Of a stretch of 64,000 nt of DNA, positions 21,898-34,239 are shown one piece after another (positions within the stretch are counted from its first letter, which is position 1; each line of letters starts with the position of its first letter). The translations under genes and the position numbers were made by a program. The notes below the pieces were generated by a model that was given only the letters and a program-made list of their open reading frames with translations, had not been told where the DNA came from and made no database searches. Source of the stretch: Meles meles (lineage: Eukaryota; Chordata; Mammalia; Carnivora; Mustelidae); NCBI RefSeq assembly GCF_922984935.1, contig NC_060088.1:3185501-3249500 (forward strand), read 5' to 3'.

Positions 21898-22758
21898 GGG
21901 GTATGAAAAAAAATTGGACTACCGCAGGGTGCTAGAAAACTTCTTGTCACATTTAAGTAGTCTAGTTTCTTTCTTGCTAAAGATTGGAGGGTTGAGTTTT
22001 ATTTTACTTTTCCCTTAGACAATAGTATGATTATGATTAGAAAAGTCCTTTTATGTTAAATTTTTTTGGCAATCACATGCATTGAGCTTGAATCCTTTCC
22101 CCCCACAATCCTAAAAAGTACGTTGATAATGGTTGTTTAGAACTTTGCAGAGCGTAACTGCTCTATGGACCTCAGTCCAGTGGAGAGTAGACATGCACAA
22201 AAGAAATCCATGAAGTCAGAAGATAAACAGTTCTGTTGAGATTTTATATAATGGGATAATGCATTTCACCTCATCAAGTGGCATACTGAAATAAAATTAT
22301 TAGTCTGTTTTCAGGGTCATTCCCTCTAACTTTTGTACAAAGATTTTAACTTTCCTGGGATCCTTACGCAGTGATGTGGGTGACACAACGTTACAGCCAA
22401 ATATTTGACAATTCTCTAAGGTATATTTTATCATATTTTTATTATCCATAGTTTCAAATCTGATCACACCATAGGTAATGATTTCCCCAGAAATAATATC
22501 CAAAACCATGTATTCACTTTAAAGAGTCTGTACAGCACATTTCAAAACATTCTTCCTCTTGACACTAATAGCATCTTGTTTGCATGAGGGTTAGGATTAT
22601 ACTTTATGATAATTATTGTACTTAATTGATGCAGACATGAAGATGGGAGAAATTGTACTGCCCTCTCTCTGCCTCTAGCTAGTTAGTTCCTGTTGTTCTG
22701 CAAGATGGGAATACAAAGCATCCCTTTGGCTTCTTATTTGTCCTTGGTACTTGTGGAT
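21898..22758. other. Unassigned AT-rich sequence
   Basis: No recognisable feature; short open frames only. Confidence 0.35.
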
Positions 22759-23498
22759 GGGTTGAGTCTTTGGAAGTAAAGATATTCTTAGAGATGGTAT
22801 CTCTCTGTCCCTGTAGTTGGGTTGATTCTTTGGAAGTTAAGACATTCTTTTTTTTTTTTTAATTATTCTTTTTTTAATAAACATATAATGTATTTTTATC
22901 CCCAGGGGTACAGGTCTGTGAATCACCAGGTTTACACACTTCACAGCACTCACCATAGCACATACCCTCCCCAATGTCTATAACCCCCCTCCCCATCTCC
23001 CGACCCCACCTCCCCCCAGCAATCCCCAGTTTGTTTTGTGAGATTAAGAGTCTTTTACGGTTTGTCTCCCTCCCAATCCCATCTTGTTTCATTTATTCTT
23101 CTCCTATCCCCCTAACCCCCCATGTTGCATCTCCATGTCCTCATATCAGGGAGATCATATGATCGTTGTCTTTCTCCGATTGACTTATTTCACTAAGCAT
23201 GATACCCTCTAGTTCCATCCACGTCGTCGCAAATGGCAAGATTTCATTTCTTTTGATGGCTGCATAGTATTCCATTGTATATATATACCGCATCTTCTTT
23301 ATCCATTCCTCTGTTGATGAACATCTAGGTTCTTTCCATAGTTTGGCTATTGTGGGCATTGCTATTATAAACATTCAGGTGCATGTGCCTCAGAAGTAAA
23401 GACATTTTTAAAGATGGTGTCTCTCTGCCCTCTCATTTGGGTTGATTCTTTGGAAGTGAAGATATTCTGAGAGATGGTCTCTCTCTGACCCATGACTT
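22759..23498. repeat. 60-bp minisatellite, three units, middle unit split by an L1
   Basis: Units start with GGGTTGAGTCTT (22,759), GGGTTGATTCTT (22,819) and GGGTTGATTCTT (23,439). Removing the L1 at 22,848-23,392 together with one copy of its target duplication leaves the middle unit exactly 60 bases, in phase with its neighbours. Each unit ends with GATGGTNTCTCTCTG-like sequence. Confidence 0.88.
22848..23392 (-). mobile_element. L1 lineage A 3' end, 5'-truncated
   Basis: Minus-strand L1 starting with poly(T), then the complement of the 3'UTR (AATAAACATATAATGTATTT, CCAGGGGTACAGGTCTGTGA) and of the ORF2 C-terminus (codons for MEYYAAIKRNEI...MISLI). Target duplication GAAGTTAAGACATTC (22,833-22,847) and GAAGTAAAGACATTT (23,393-23,407). 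No 5' inversion. Unlike the copy at 417-1557 it ends directly after the lineage A 3'UTR. Confidence 0.93.
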
Positions 23499-24504
23499 CC
23501 CCATGGCTCTTGTCTCACATCTGGTGTTGGGGTGTGCAGAGGGATTTACAGAGACCATCCCCCATGATTTCCTTCATCTCCCTCCTGTTTCTCATGTTTT
23601 GTAAGACCTCACGAAATTTCCATCTGATGTTGTAGGAGACAATGTTAGGTTTCTCTAGCCAGATGCTAATTTGAAATTTAAAAAAAAAAAAAAGAGAGAA
23701 GGTATTTTTGAAGAATACCATATGTTTCATTGCCTTGGGTGTCTGTTACCCTCTCTTTAAGATGTGACATTACTTTCAGTTTACGAAGGAATAGTTAGTC
23801 CCTACCATCCCCAGCAGCCTGTGGGATTTTCACCAATGGACCCTCAAGTTCCATCTCACCTAATGAAGATTGAATGCCTGCAGTAAATAGTAATATTGCC
23901 AGGGCCCTCTTCCTCTGAATGGTTTGAGATTTATAAGATTGATGTCTGCAGAACTTTGCTAGGTGCTGCCTTGCACGACTAAAAAATGACAGTCATTTTT
24001 CTCTTATTAATTGAATGTCAGTTTATTAAAAAAGAATCATACTGGTTATCAGAATTCATTAATATTAATACTGTATAAAGCAACAGAAACAGCTGGGTGA
24101 GAATGTGGTGTGACCTTGCTGTCAGAGTAGAAATGACTGCATCTTGAATTGTTCAAGTCAGTGATGGAAAACAAAAAACAAAAAACAAACCAAAAAATGC
24201 ATATAATTGCTACCAATGAACAGATTTCCTGTTTCCACAGTTTCTTAGAAAGATATGAGTGGCAGTTCTGAATTTAACTGTATGCATCTGAACATTTGGA
24301 AGGGTTGAAAATAGAAGCAATTTTCTCCTCTCTTCTTCCTTGTTATTACAATCAAATTACCTAAACAATTTGGATAAGATGTAATTCAGGGTTTTGAGTT
24401 ATTCAAACAATCACATCAATTTCCCAAATTTATGGGATTGCAAGGAGAATTCCAAAAACTGGAGAGAAAAGCGTTGGCCAATTTTTAGGAAGATCACATG
24501 AATT
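23499..24504. other. Unassigned sequence
   Basis: Contains a short A-rich AAAAAC run near 24,169-24,198. No SINE, L1 or gene recognised. Confidence 0.35.
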
Positions 24505-24610
24505 GGTGAGCAAAAGACACATGTCTTTGGGGTCGATATTATTTGATATATTGGTCTTTCTAGGTAGGCATATAAACATTCATGTGTGAGCTCCCCGATC
24601 CATGGGACCA
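24505..24610. repeat. 106-bp dispersed duplicate, copy B
   Basis: Gapless counterpart of 19,901-20,006, 4,604 bases downstream, same orientation. Both keep an open frame on the minus strand containing WIGELTH and CLYAYLERPIY, but the frames diverge outside the repeat. No known protein is recognised. Confidence 0.85.
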
Positions 24611-25653
24611 CATCGTTGGTGTGTGCAGACCATATATGAATCTGTGTGTATAAATCTGAAGAAGAAGGCATGCTTTAGAAATTATAGACATTAAAATCAC
24701 CACTTAGATCATTTCATTTCAAGGACAAAGCATGCCTCTGAGCCGTTTAGCTCAAAGAAAATTTCTAGTGTGATTCTTTCTTAGAAATATCACAGGATAT
24801 CACCTAGAGATAAATAGACGTCCATTCAGAAGGAACGAATAAACAAGGCTGTCAGGAGAGTCAACAGCCATGAGGAGGGAGTTTGGTCTCCTGGAGATGC
24901 TTTCTCAGTTCTGTTTGTGTCTCTGGAATGTCAGGTCTCCTCTCCACCAGGGATTGAAATGGCCCCTGTAGGTGTCATGGAGGGAAGTCGCAATTGTAAT
25001 CCACTTATGCCCGTGGTGTTTTCAAAGTTTACCCCAGCATTCTCTTCCAGGAACTTAATTCTGAGTAAAGAAGTTTTCATGCAAAATCACATTGACAACT
25101 AGTTCTCATTAGTGTACATTTATTCATGTTCTTGGGGTTGTTTTCACAGTAAGGTTTTGGAATAAAAGGCATGCACAGCCAGCTATCGAAACTATACAAA
25201 GAGATGGAAATAGAACACCATAAGTATCTTTGGAAAGATCTGCAAATGCACCACAGCTCATAAATGAAATCCTGTGTCTTCTTCAGGTGAAGTCTGCCTT
25301 GCTTTCTCCTCGGGTGTCTTCTTAGAGTGAATCTGGACAGGATTTGCGAGAAATAGTCTTGATTTACTTTTCAAATTCTAGCATGTTCCACGTGGGACTT
25401 TCCCAGTCTGCATACCAATATGCAAGATGTATTGTAGATCTTTTAATATGTACAGACAGCATAGATCAATACGTACATGGAAATCTGTGCATAAATAATT
25501 GTTAAGGATCATGTATATCGTAGTAGACCCCGAATGCCATTTGTGCACATGCATATATAAGGAGGTTATTTCCATGTCTGAACTTATGCTAACAGTAGCA
25601 CTGTGGTATTGATATAAGCCAATGGTATAATTTCACAAGTTTGATATAAAAGT
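24611..25653. other. Unassigned sequence
   Basis: No feature identified. Confidence 0.35.
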
Positions 25654-25868
25654 GGGAGCCGTGCGTAGGTGACAGTGTTGGTTAAGAGTCTGACTCAGTT
25701 TTGGGTCAGGTCATGATCTCAGGGTGATGAGCTCGAGCCCCGTGTCGGGCTCTGTGCTCAGCATGGAGTCTCCCTGAGATGTTTTCTCTTCCTCTCCCTC
25801 TGCCCCATCTTCTGTGCTCTTGTGTGTGCTCTATCTCACCTAAATCAATAAATGTTTTTTAAAAAATA
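25654..25868 (+). mobile_element. SINEC, older diverged type
   Basis: Degraded head (GGGAGCCGTGCGTAGGTGAC), then GTCAGGTCATGATCTCAGGG, GATGAGCTCGAGCCCCGTGT, GTGCTCAGCATGGAGTCTCC, a CT-rich segment and A-rich tail. First SINE after a gap of about 13.8 kb. Confidence 0.88.
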
Positions 25869-26893
25869 AAACTATTTTGGTTTTGAGGGGTTCTATTTGA
25901 CTGGGGGGGTGACAGAACAGATTAGGAAGTTGTGGGAAGTGCTTAGTGAGGTCAAGATGAGACAAAGATGTAGACAAGGTTCATTTGAAATCCTGTGGTC
26001 GTTGGGTTCCCAAATGCAAACCACACAGAGGTTATGACAAACGGTTGTGGATGCCTGCTTACAGCCTGATGCCCGTCTTCGGAAAGGGAGGTGGATCCCC
26101 TGGCGGTCAATTCAAATGGTCTGAAGGGGGACTAGCAAAGCACGGTGCTCAAAGTTGCAGGCTCGCTGCCCTTTGGAGGATGAACACAGCACCGATGCAC
26201 CTATCTGAGGACTTTCCTTGTGTTTCCCTTGGACATTGTTTGAAACCCCCAAGAGACCATAACTTCCCCTAGGGATGAAGTGTTTTTCCTTGAAGTATAT
26301 TATAATGCCCCTTATTTTAGGTAAACACATCACTGTGAATAGCTATCTTAATGCACATGACAATTCATGAGCTGCGACCTAGAATTCAAGGCATACACGT
26401 TTCTAATTGAAACCCACCCCGTTTTTTTTTGTTTGTTTGTTTGTTTTGTGTTTTGTGTTTTTCTGGATATGATAGCTTCATCCTACTGAGACAGGGAATC
26501 TAAAAGCATTCAATGCTATAGATTTAGAAGGAGTCGTAGACAAATTAACGTTAAATACGTCATGTGGCCGCAAAGAGATTAACGTAGACCCTGACAGCAG
26601 ACTGAAGTCAGATTAGGTGTGAAATGCGGTAGACGAGAGAGAGAGCAGTTAAGGAGAACGGAAGGAAGCGGGGAAAGAGAGTGAGCTTGTGTTTGTGAAA
26701 TTGTCCGCTCCAACCACACACCGAACAGGACCAGGGAGATGCTGCACACAGCCCAAGACTCAAAGCTCCCACGAAATTCAACTCCTCTGTGGGCACCACA
26801 TCAAATGGTTTACGAGATAAGGCTGCCAAAAATGGTCTGCGTTTATTGACTTCCTCACTGCAACATTTTTTTCCTTAAACATCGCAGAATCAA
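25869..26893. other. Unassigned with a (GTTT)n run
   Basis: A T/G-rich microsatellite lies at about 26,421-26,460. Nothing else is recognisable. Confidence 0.35.
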
Positions 26894-26912
26894 AAAGTAT
26901 TTCAGGCAAATT

Positions 26913-27099
26913 GGGGTGCCTGCATGGCTCAGTGGGTTAAGTCTTTGCCTTCGGCTCAGGTCATGATCTCAGGGTCCTGGGATCAAGCCCTGCATTAGGC
27001 TGTCTGCTCAGCAGGGAGCCTACTTTCTCCTCTCTCTCTGCCTGCCTCTCTGCCTACTTGTGATCTGTCAAATAAACAAATAAAATCTTTAAGAAAAAG
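26913..27099 (+). mobile_element. SINEC, young type
   Basis: GGGGTGCCTGCATGGCTCAG head, TTCGGCTCAGGTCATGATCT body, CT-rich segment and AATAAACAAATAAAATC tail. Target duplication AAAGTATTTCAGGCAAATT at 26,894-26,912 and 27,100-27,118 (one mismatch). Confidence 0.95.
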
Positions 27100-28390
27100 A
27101 AAGTATTTCAGGTAAATTAAAAAACTGTAAGGAGGAAAATGTACACATCTACGCCCAGAGGCAACCCCATGACCATTTGGCTGAATCTCCTTCCATGTTT
27201 TTCTATGTACAAAGATACACACACGGTTGCTTTTTTACATAATGGAAGTTGAAGCATTATGTATTTTAATAAGATGTATACAATGTGTATATAATTGCAG
27301 AATTGTCATGGGGCTTATCAGCTGTGATCGGCACCTACATCAAGGGACAAAACATCAGCATTGCCTTAGAACCTCACCTCATGCAAACTCCTCGTACATA
27401 CTCTGACAATCTTCCCCAAGACAATGTTGTTTTCTGATATGGAACGGCAAAGCTGAGCCTGGACAGCATTTGAACTTTATGTAAGTGGAACGATTCAGCA
27501 CGTTTTCTTTATCCGGAACTTCCTCTGCTCAACGTTATGTTGCTGACCTTAATCTGTGATGCAGGATGTAGAGGTAGGTGACTTCTTTCCTTTCTTTTAA
27601 AGATTCTCTTACAGGCATAGCTCTCATTTATTTATCCATTCCCTTCTAAATGGACACTTGGATTATTTCCTGTTTTAACAATTCCCTATAAATGTCCTTA
27701 AAATAATTATGTGTCTGTGTGTGTGCGCATGCATGCGCATACAGACATACAAATATACGTCTTCGGGAACTGTTGGATCACACTTGATGTACCATCTCTG
27801 CATTTTTGGAGAAAATCATCAGGGAATTTTCCAAAGATGCTGAACCATCAGAAAAAGGAGATATCCTCTTGCTCTAATTTTCTCCAGCATTTGATGTGTC
27901 TTGACCTTACTTTATTATAGCGATTCTGGCTGCTGTGGGGTATTATCTCATTCTGATTTAATTTTGAATTTCCATCATGATTAATGAAGATGCACTTTCT
28001 CACATGGTAATTGGGAATTTGGGTATGCTTTTCTGTAAAGTCTTTCCGGCCCATCGCTATGTTCAACTATCTGCCTTCATGATACTGACTTGTAAGACTC
28101 CTTAATTATTCTGTACAGAAGTCTGTACACTCAGCTATTATATTCAGAACAATTTATGTATTTTGAAACAAATACCATAAACACATTCTCCCATTCTTTG
28201 GTGTGTATCTTTACTCATTCAGTGATGTCTTCTGATGGATGACGACGTCATCTTATGGTCCTTATAGATACCATATTTTCTTCCCTTGCATGACACAAAA
28301 GTTCACTCATTCTGTGGTGTCTTTTGATGGATAACTCTTCGTTATGTTATGGTACAATGTATCTGTCTTTCCCTGATGGGTTTTTGTTTT

Positions 28391-28574
28391 GTTTTTAAGA
28401 TTTATTTGAGAGAGAGAGAGAGAGCATGAGCAGGAGGGGTGGAGAGAGAGGGAGAGAAAATCTGAAGCAGACTTGATGTTGAGCAGGGAGCCTGATGGGG
28501 GGCTCGATTTCGGGACCAAGAGATCACAACCTGACCTAAACCAAGAGTTGGGTGGTTAGCCAACTGTACCCCCC
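28391..28574 (-). mobile_element. SINEC, older type, inside ancient L1
   Basis: TTTTTAAGATTTATTTGAGA, (GA)n, CATGAGCAGGAGGGGTGG and a degraded head complement. No clear adjacent target duplication. Confidence 0.88.
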
Positions 28575-29283
28575 ATGTATCTGCTCCCGTTTTTTTTTCC
28601 TTTAGTGTACACTTTCAGAAACCTTTCCTAACACAAGATCATAAAGGTAGTTTCCTACCTGAACTTCTAGTTTCATTGTTTTACTTTTGAAATTTTGACC
28701 TACCGTCGGTGTGAAGTACAGTTTGTACATGGTGTGAGGTACAGATCTTTCTCCTCCCTACATAGTTACTTGAGAAATACTGTACCTTTGAAAGATTGTC
28801 TGCTAGTGTGTATCAAGGTTTTGTAACAAAATTCGAATATCTTTGTAAGTGGGTTTATGTAATGTCTCTATTCTGTCCTATCAATTTAGTGTAATACCAC
28901 ACTGTCTAAGCTATTATAACTATACAATAAATCCTAATATCTGAGAATGTAACCCCCCCAAGGGTCCCCCCTTGAGAGTGACTAAACTGTCCTTGACCTT
29001 TTATATTTCCATATGCATTGTAAAATCTCCTTGTGGATTTCTACACACTAGGATTTTGACTGTGATTGTAATTAAGCCACAGATCATTTTATCAAGGTTT
29101 GATAACATTATTAATGTAATTTTAAATATACTCTTCTGCAAATTGATTTTCCAATATTTAGTGCCTAATCTATTTCCATATAATTTATATTTGTTCATTG
29201 CTCTCCTATGCAATGCCTGTGTAAATGTCAAATATTATTTCCAGTTTCTCCTTTTTTGTTAATGTAATGATTTACATTGATTT

Positions 29284-29452
29284 CTTTTAAGATTTTATTT
29301 ATTTATTTATTTGAGAAAGAGCATGAGCAGAGGTAGGGGGAGAGGGAGAGGCAGACTTCCCATGGAGCCCAACATGGGCTCATGGGCCCAGGACCCTGGG
29401 GACATGACCTGAGCCACAGTCACCTGTATGACCAACGGAGACACATAGGGAC
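29284..29452 (-). mobile_element. SINEC, older type, inside ancient L1
   Basis: TAAGATTTTATTTATTTATT, GAGCATGAGCAGAGGTAGGG, GACATGACCTGAGCCACAGT; head complement is strongly decayed. Separates ORF2 segments of the surrounding L1. Confidence 0.85.
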
Positions 29453-29560
29453 CTCTTATGCTGATTTCTCTATGTAGCCAGTCTTGCATGTAGGTGATGA
29501 TGTGAATATTGATTTTGTATGTAATTCTGAACTCAGTTTGTTAATATCTTAGGATTTTTG

Positions 29561-31002
29561 GATCTGGGTTACAAATAGCGGATAATAATGGACGCAGCTT
29601 ATACCCTCTTGCCACTCGTCCCTCTTGCATTGCCTTCTTGACATCTAGCTATCAAAGAGAGAACTGAGAAACTATATTTCCTCCATGACCACACTATTGT
29701 TTTGTCATATTTTTTCCCCCAACGACTACTTTGAAGAAGGCAAAGAAACCCAGGGTTGCCACTTGGCAAAGACTGGGTTTTCTCTTGTGACATCTTTTTT
29801 TAAGTTTGCGAACATATCAGCATGAGTGACTGTTCTAATAGTTTGCTCTCATGACCCGTGAGCTCCTGCTTCAATGGGGATATAACTTGCATCTTAAGGT
29901 AGCACAGGTGAATTGTAATGATGGTTTGTCTCAGCAAAACTCACCCTCAGCCTACCTCACTGAGATCAGTCAGTTCACGGAGTCTGTTCTGTGCAGCTTT
30001 GACTGTTGCAAACTCTTTTGTCAGGGACGGTTACTTTGGTTGCAAGCAACAGAAACTTGCTGTTGATAGCTTGGACACAAAAGAAAAACCCATGAGAAGG
30101 ATACTGGTATATTGCTCCCATTGTAAAAGATTGTGTTTAATTGCAAAGCCCCTAGAAAGGAGCTGACCAAGAAAACTCTGAAGGTTTCTGAGTGGCAGCT
30201 GTTGTCCTTCATTGTTAGAAAGCTCTCTGGAGGTCCACCTCACTTCAGATGCCCACTCCTGGACCAAAAACGGGGGCCATGTCTTGGGCTCTTACTAGGA
30301 AAACTATGGATACATATTCTGGGAAAGATACACATCTAGAGATGGCAAGGAATGGGTACAAAGCAATTTCTAGAAGATGTGGTAAGTACTGAAGTCAATA
30401 AAAAAAAAATGTGCCAATCAAAGATAGAAGCAAAGTGTTGAGAAAAGCAAATCGCATCCGAATTCATACCGAATGGCATATTAAAGGTTAGCAGGGACAC
30501 CATCCATTGCCAAAGTGCTATTTCTCTCTTTCGATCTGTTTTGTGTTTGAGTTTTACAAAAGAAAAAACAAAACACGTACACATAGGGTTATTCCCAGGC
30601 TGTATATAAAGAGACATTGTCTATGGTCATAATAGGAGGAATTTGGATTGCTATAATGCAAGGTTCACTACTGGGCAGTCCACTGAATGACAAACATCCC
30701 CAAAAGGGAGATGTAAGGACATGGATCATTCCCACCTAATCACGAGAGTCAAGTAAGAGAAGGCCGTCGGCACTGTGCATAAAACAGGCAGGGCAATCTG
30801 GCTTCATCACCCACAAGAGGAAAGCCTGCACCATTGCTGGGACAGCAAAGATGGGACATTTGCAGACATCCCTGAGGCACTAGGAGTGGAGGACTGTTTT
30901 TCAAGAGTGCTATCTGTGAGGTCGGGAGCTGATCTCCTCATTCAGGTCATGAGGACATGTGGTCCTGGCAGGTCAAGAAGGAAAGAAGACTGATGTAGCC
31001 TT
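29561..31002. other. Unassigned sequence
   Basis: No repeat, exon or RNA gene recognised; open frames are below 100 codons and overlap. Confidence 0.35.
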
Positions 31003-31018
31003 AAGTCTTGTAAAGGTG

Positions 31019-31205
31019 GGGTGCCTGGGTGGCTCAGTGGTTAAAGCCTCTGCCTTCGGCTCAGGTCATGATCTCAGGGTCCTGGGATCGAGCCCTGCAT
31101 CGAGCTCTCTGCTCAGAGGGGAACCTGCCTCCTCCTCTCTCTCTGCCTGCCTCTCTGCCTACTTGTGATATCTCTCTGTCAAATAAATAAAATCTTTAAA
31201 AAAAA
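31019..31205 (+). mobile_element. SINEC, young type with 16-bp target duplication
   Basis: GGGTGCCTGGGTGGCTCAGT head to TCAAATAAATAAAATC tail. Perfect target duplication AAGTCTTGTAAAGGTG at 31,003-31,018 and 31,206-31,221. Confidence 0.96.
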
Positions 31206-31221
31206 AAGTCTTGTAAAGGTG

Positions 31222-32246
31222 AGGGGGAAGCCAGGACCACCACTCTAACAGATAAACATCTCACCCTCTTTGGTATTTTCACTATGCATTTTGTCAGTCG
31301 CTAACTCGATGTGTGTAAAAAACACAAATCCAGCCCCTGGTTCATCATTGGTTGTAGAGCTCATATATTCCTACGCGTCCAGAGCCAAACTATTTTAATA
31401 TAGATCTTCACTTGCTCCTATCAGCATGAATACTACTTGGATTTTCCAAATATCGCAACCTCGATGACACGGCATGGTGTTTTCTCTCTCTCTCTCCAAT
31501 GAAGTAATGCGGTCTGAAAATGGAGCTCTTTACAAGGATTTATGCAAATTGAAATTCTTTGTGCTCCAAACAATACTGTTTGTCCTATACCAGATGATGT
31601 GTAGAAGGATACAGTGAGCTCATCTAAACGATATGTGAAACACTCTACCCATCTATATTTATTTGCCACATAGAATCCTTCACAATTTATTCCAAAACCA
31701 AATTTCCATAGTGACAAGGTTTTTTTTGTTCTTTTTTTTTTTTTTTTAATGCATTGACCCATCAAGTTGTAAGTTCTCAGTCATCATCTGGCAGCTGTCC
31801 TTAGGGGAGCTAAAAATAAATCATGCGTTCATAGAAAACATCCATGTAAAACTGTATTGTTTTTACAAAACGTGTTTGTGAAAGATGTTTCCACAACATC
31901 CATATCAAAATGCTTAAAATTCATCATCTATTTGATGCTGAGTCATCTTGTGATATCAAAAGTTCCCTAAATTTTAGAGATTTTGTGACTCTCATTCGGA
32001 TGTGGACCAACATAAGTTTCCATTTTCTGTAGTTGGTATGGTCCATTTCAGATCATTTATGAGGCTGTTGTCTCTGAAATTATCTGTTTTATAATCTAGG
32101 GACCGAAAAATACACTCTGGGATTCTTATCAGAGGTCAACTGTCTGATGAATGATGTTTGTAGTTCAGGGAGCAGTTAGATAGAGCTGACTCCCAGAACT
32201 TCCCCAATGAGTGTTCGTTAGACTCCATAAAGAGTTTATCTCAACA
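31222..32246. other. Unassigned sequence
   Basis: Contains a poly(T) run near 31,731-31,748. No feature otherwise. Confidence 0.35.
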
Positions 32247-32864
32247 GTGTGGAGATTCCTCAAGAAATTAAAAATAGAGCTTCCCTATGACCCTGCAATT
32301 GCACTGCTGGGTATTTACCCCAAAGATACAGATGTAGTGAAAAGAAGGTCCATCTGTACCCCAATGTGTATAGCAGCAATGGCCACAGTCGCCAAACTGT
32401 GGAAAGAACCAAGATGCCCTTCAACGGACGAATGGATAAGGAAGATGTGGTCCATATACACGATAGAGTATGATGCCTCCATCAGAAAAGATGAATACCC
32501 AACTTTTGTACCAACATGGACGGGACTGGAAGAAATTATGCTGAGCGAAATAAGTCAAGCAGAGAGAGTCAAGTATCATATGGTCTCACTTATTTGTGGA
32601 GCATAACAAATAACATGGAGGACATGGGGAGATGGAGAGGAGAGGGAGTTGAGGGAAAATGGAGGGGGAGATGAACCATGAGAGACTATGGACTCTGAAA
32701 AACAACCTGAGGGTTTTGAAGGGGCGGGGGTGGAGGTTGGGGAACCAGGTGGAGGGTAATAGAGAGGGCACATATTGCATGGAGCACTGGGTGTGGTGCA
32801 AAAACAATGAACACTGTTACGCTGAAAATAAATTAAAAAAAAAATAAATAAATAATTTTTAAAA
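32247..32864 (+). mobile_element. L1 lineage B, 5'-truncated (ORF2 end and 3'UTR)
   Basis: Starts inside ORF2 (CAGTGTGGAGATTCCTCAAG), keeps the last about 110 ORF2 codons open to the stop at about 32,606 (ending MLSEISQAERVKYHMVSLIC), then the 3'UTR and a poly(A)/AATAAATA tail. It is the same lineage as 47,814-51,838. A weak target duplication may be AGAGTTTATCTCAA before and AGTGTTCATCTCAG after. Confidence 0.93.
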
Positions 32865-33560
32865 AAGTGTTCATCTCAGTCAGAAAAACCCTTCTATGCC
32901 CCTTACCCCCTCAGCCTAAAGCCGTACACGCAAGACTCACCTGAAACATCAGAGATCTGCTGGACTTTCCTGGACACCTAAATTCCCCAGCAGGTACGAT
33001 CCTTTCCTTTGCAGGTGACATGGGTTTGAATGACCACACTCTGGAATGAGAAATATTCACTAACTTGATGTATCTTTTTCATAAAAGCAATCTCAGTTTA
33101 AGCATTGTGAGATTTTAAGGAAACTAATGGCGGTCGTCACTGGGACTTGGACTAAAATTGCCGATTCCAGAGGTTGGAGCAGGGAGATGTTAGGGGGCTA
33201 CACAGTCTCAATTATCGACCTCCAGTGGTTGATCTACCCTGGTCCTCCCCACAGATGTGGCTAAGGGATAAATTAGTGTTTCTCAGTGTGATGGGAAGTG
33301 GGGATGAGATGGTGGTATTGTGTACCCCTGGGGACATTTGAAAATGACTAGACGCATTTTTGGCTGTGGGAATACTACTGACATCTGGTGGGTAGAGATA
33401 AGATATGTTCCTAAACATTTGAATACAATAAAGAGGTATGTCAGATAACAGAAAATATATATACTGGTCTTTGCTCTGGATCCCTGCATGGGGTCTCCTA
33501 AAACACCTGTAATTTTATAAATGTTAAGAGCATGATGGGCATTTTGTTCCATTGGGGTAA
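32865..33560. other. Unassigned sequence
   Basis: No identifiable feature. Confidence 0.35.
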
Positions 33561-33948
33561 TTCTGGGTGGGCTTCTGGACCAGGGCTGGTCACCATAAAG
33601 ACAAAACTATGATTAGAAGCTTGGAATTTTCATTGCCTTCCCCATTCTCCAAACATGGGAGCAGGGCTGGAAATGGAATAATGGGTCATGCCTAAGTGAG
33701 GAAGTCTCCATAAAATCCCAATAGTATAGGGCAGTGAGAACCTCTAGGTTGGTGAACACATCTGCTTGGGGATGGTGTTACACCCTAACTCCATGGGGAT
33801 AAAAGCTTCAGTGCCCATGACCCAACCAAATCTCTTTGTCTGGCTACTCATCTGTATCCTGTACAATCTCCTTTAATAAATTTGTAAATGTAAGTGTCTC
33901 CTTGTGTTCTAGAGCTACTCTAGAAAATTCATCAGATGCAAGGAAGAG

Positions 33949-34137
33949 GGACGCCTGGGTGGCTCAGACAGTTAAAGCCTCTGCCTTCGGCCCAGGTCAT
34001 GATCCCAGGGTCTTGGGATAGCCCCGCATCAGGCTCTCTGCTCAGCGGGGAGCCTGTTTCCTCCTCTCTCTCTCTGATTGTTCTCTCCCTATTTGTGATC
34101 TCTCTCTGTGAAATAAATAAATAAAATCTTTTTAAAA
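33949..34137 (+). mobile_element. SINEC, young type
   Basis: GACGCCTGGGTGGCTCAGAC head and TGAAATAAATAAATAAAATC tail. Target duplication ATGCAAGGAAGAG at 33,936-33,948 and ATGCGAGGAAGAG at 34,138-34,150. Inserted in the LTR-like repeat. Confidence 0.95.
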
Positions 34138-34169
34138 ATGCGAGGAAGAGAACCTCTGATTTGTACCAC

Positions 34170-34239
34170 ATTGGAGCAAAGTTGTGGGCAACCCAGGGAC
34201 GTGCATTGGAGCAAAGTTGTGGGCAACCCAGGGACGTGC
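34170..34239. repeat. Perfect 35-bp tandem duplication
   Basis: Two identical 35-base units (34,170-34,204 and 34,205-34,239) beginning ATTGGAGCAAAGTTGTGGGC. Their identity implies a recent event within an otherwise old repeat. Confidence 0.96.

Larger units (their letters stand above)
27125..29560 (-). mobile_element. Ancient L1 (3'UTR and ORF2 C-terminal half), minus strand
   Basis: From left to right the plus strand reads the complement of an old L1 from its 3'UTR (CGCCCAGAGGCAACC, TTGAACTTTATGTAAGTGGA, CTCAACGTTATGTTGCTGA) into ORF2 (GGAATTTTCCAAAGATGCTG, TCTGGCTGCTGTGGGGTATT, TTTGTACATGGTGTGAGGTA, ATACCACACTGTCTAAGCTA, TATTGATTTTGTATGTAATT). Order agrees with L1 throughout. It is cut by two minus-strand SINEs. 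Many stops and indels; no functional ORF. Family likely an L1M type, from memory. Confidence 0.7.
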
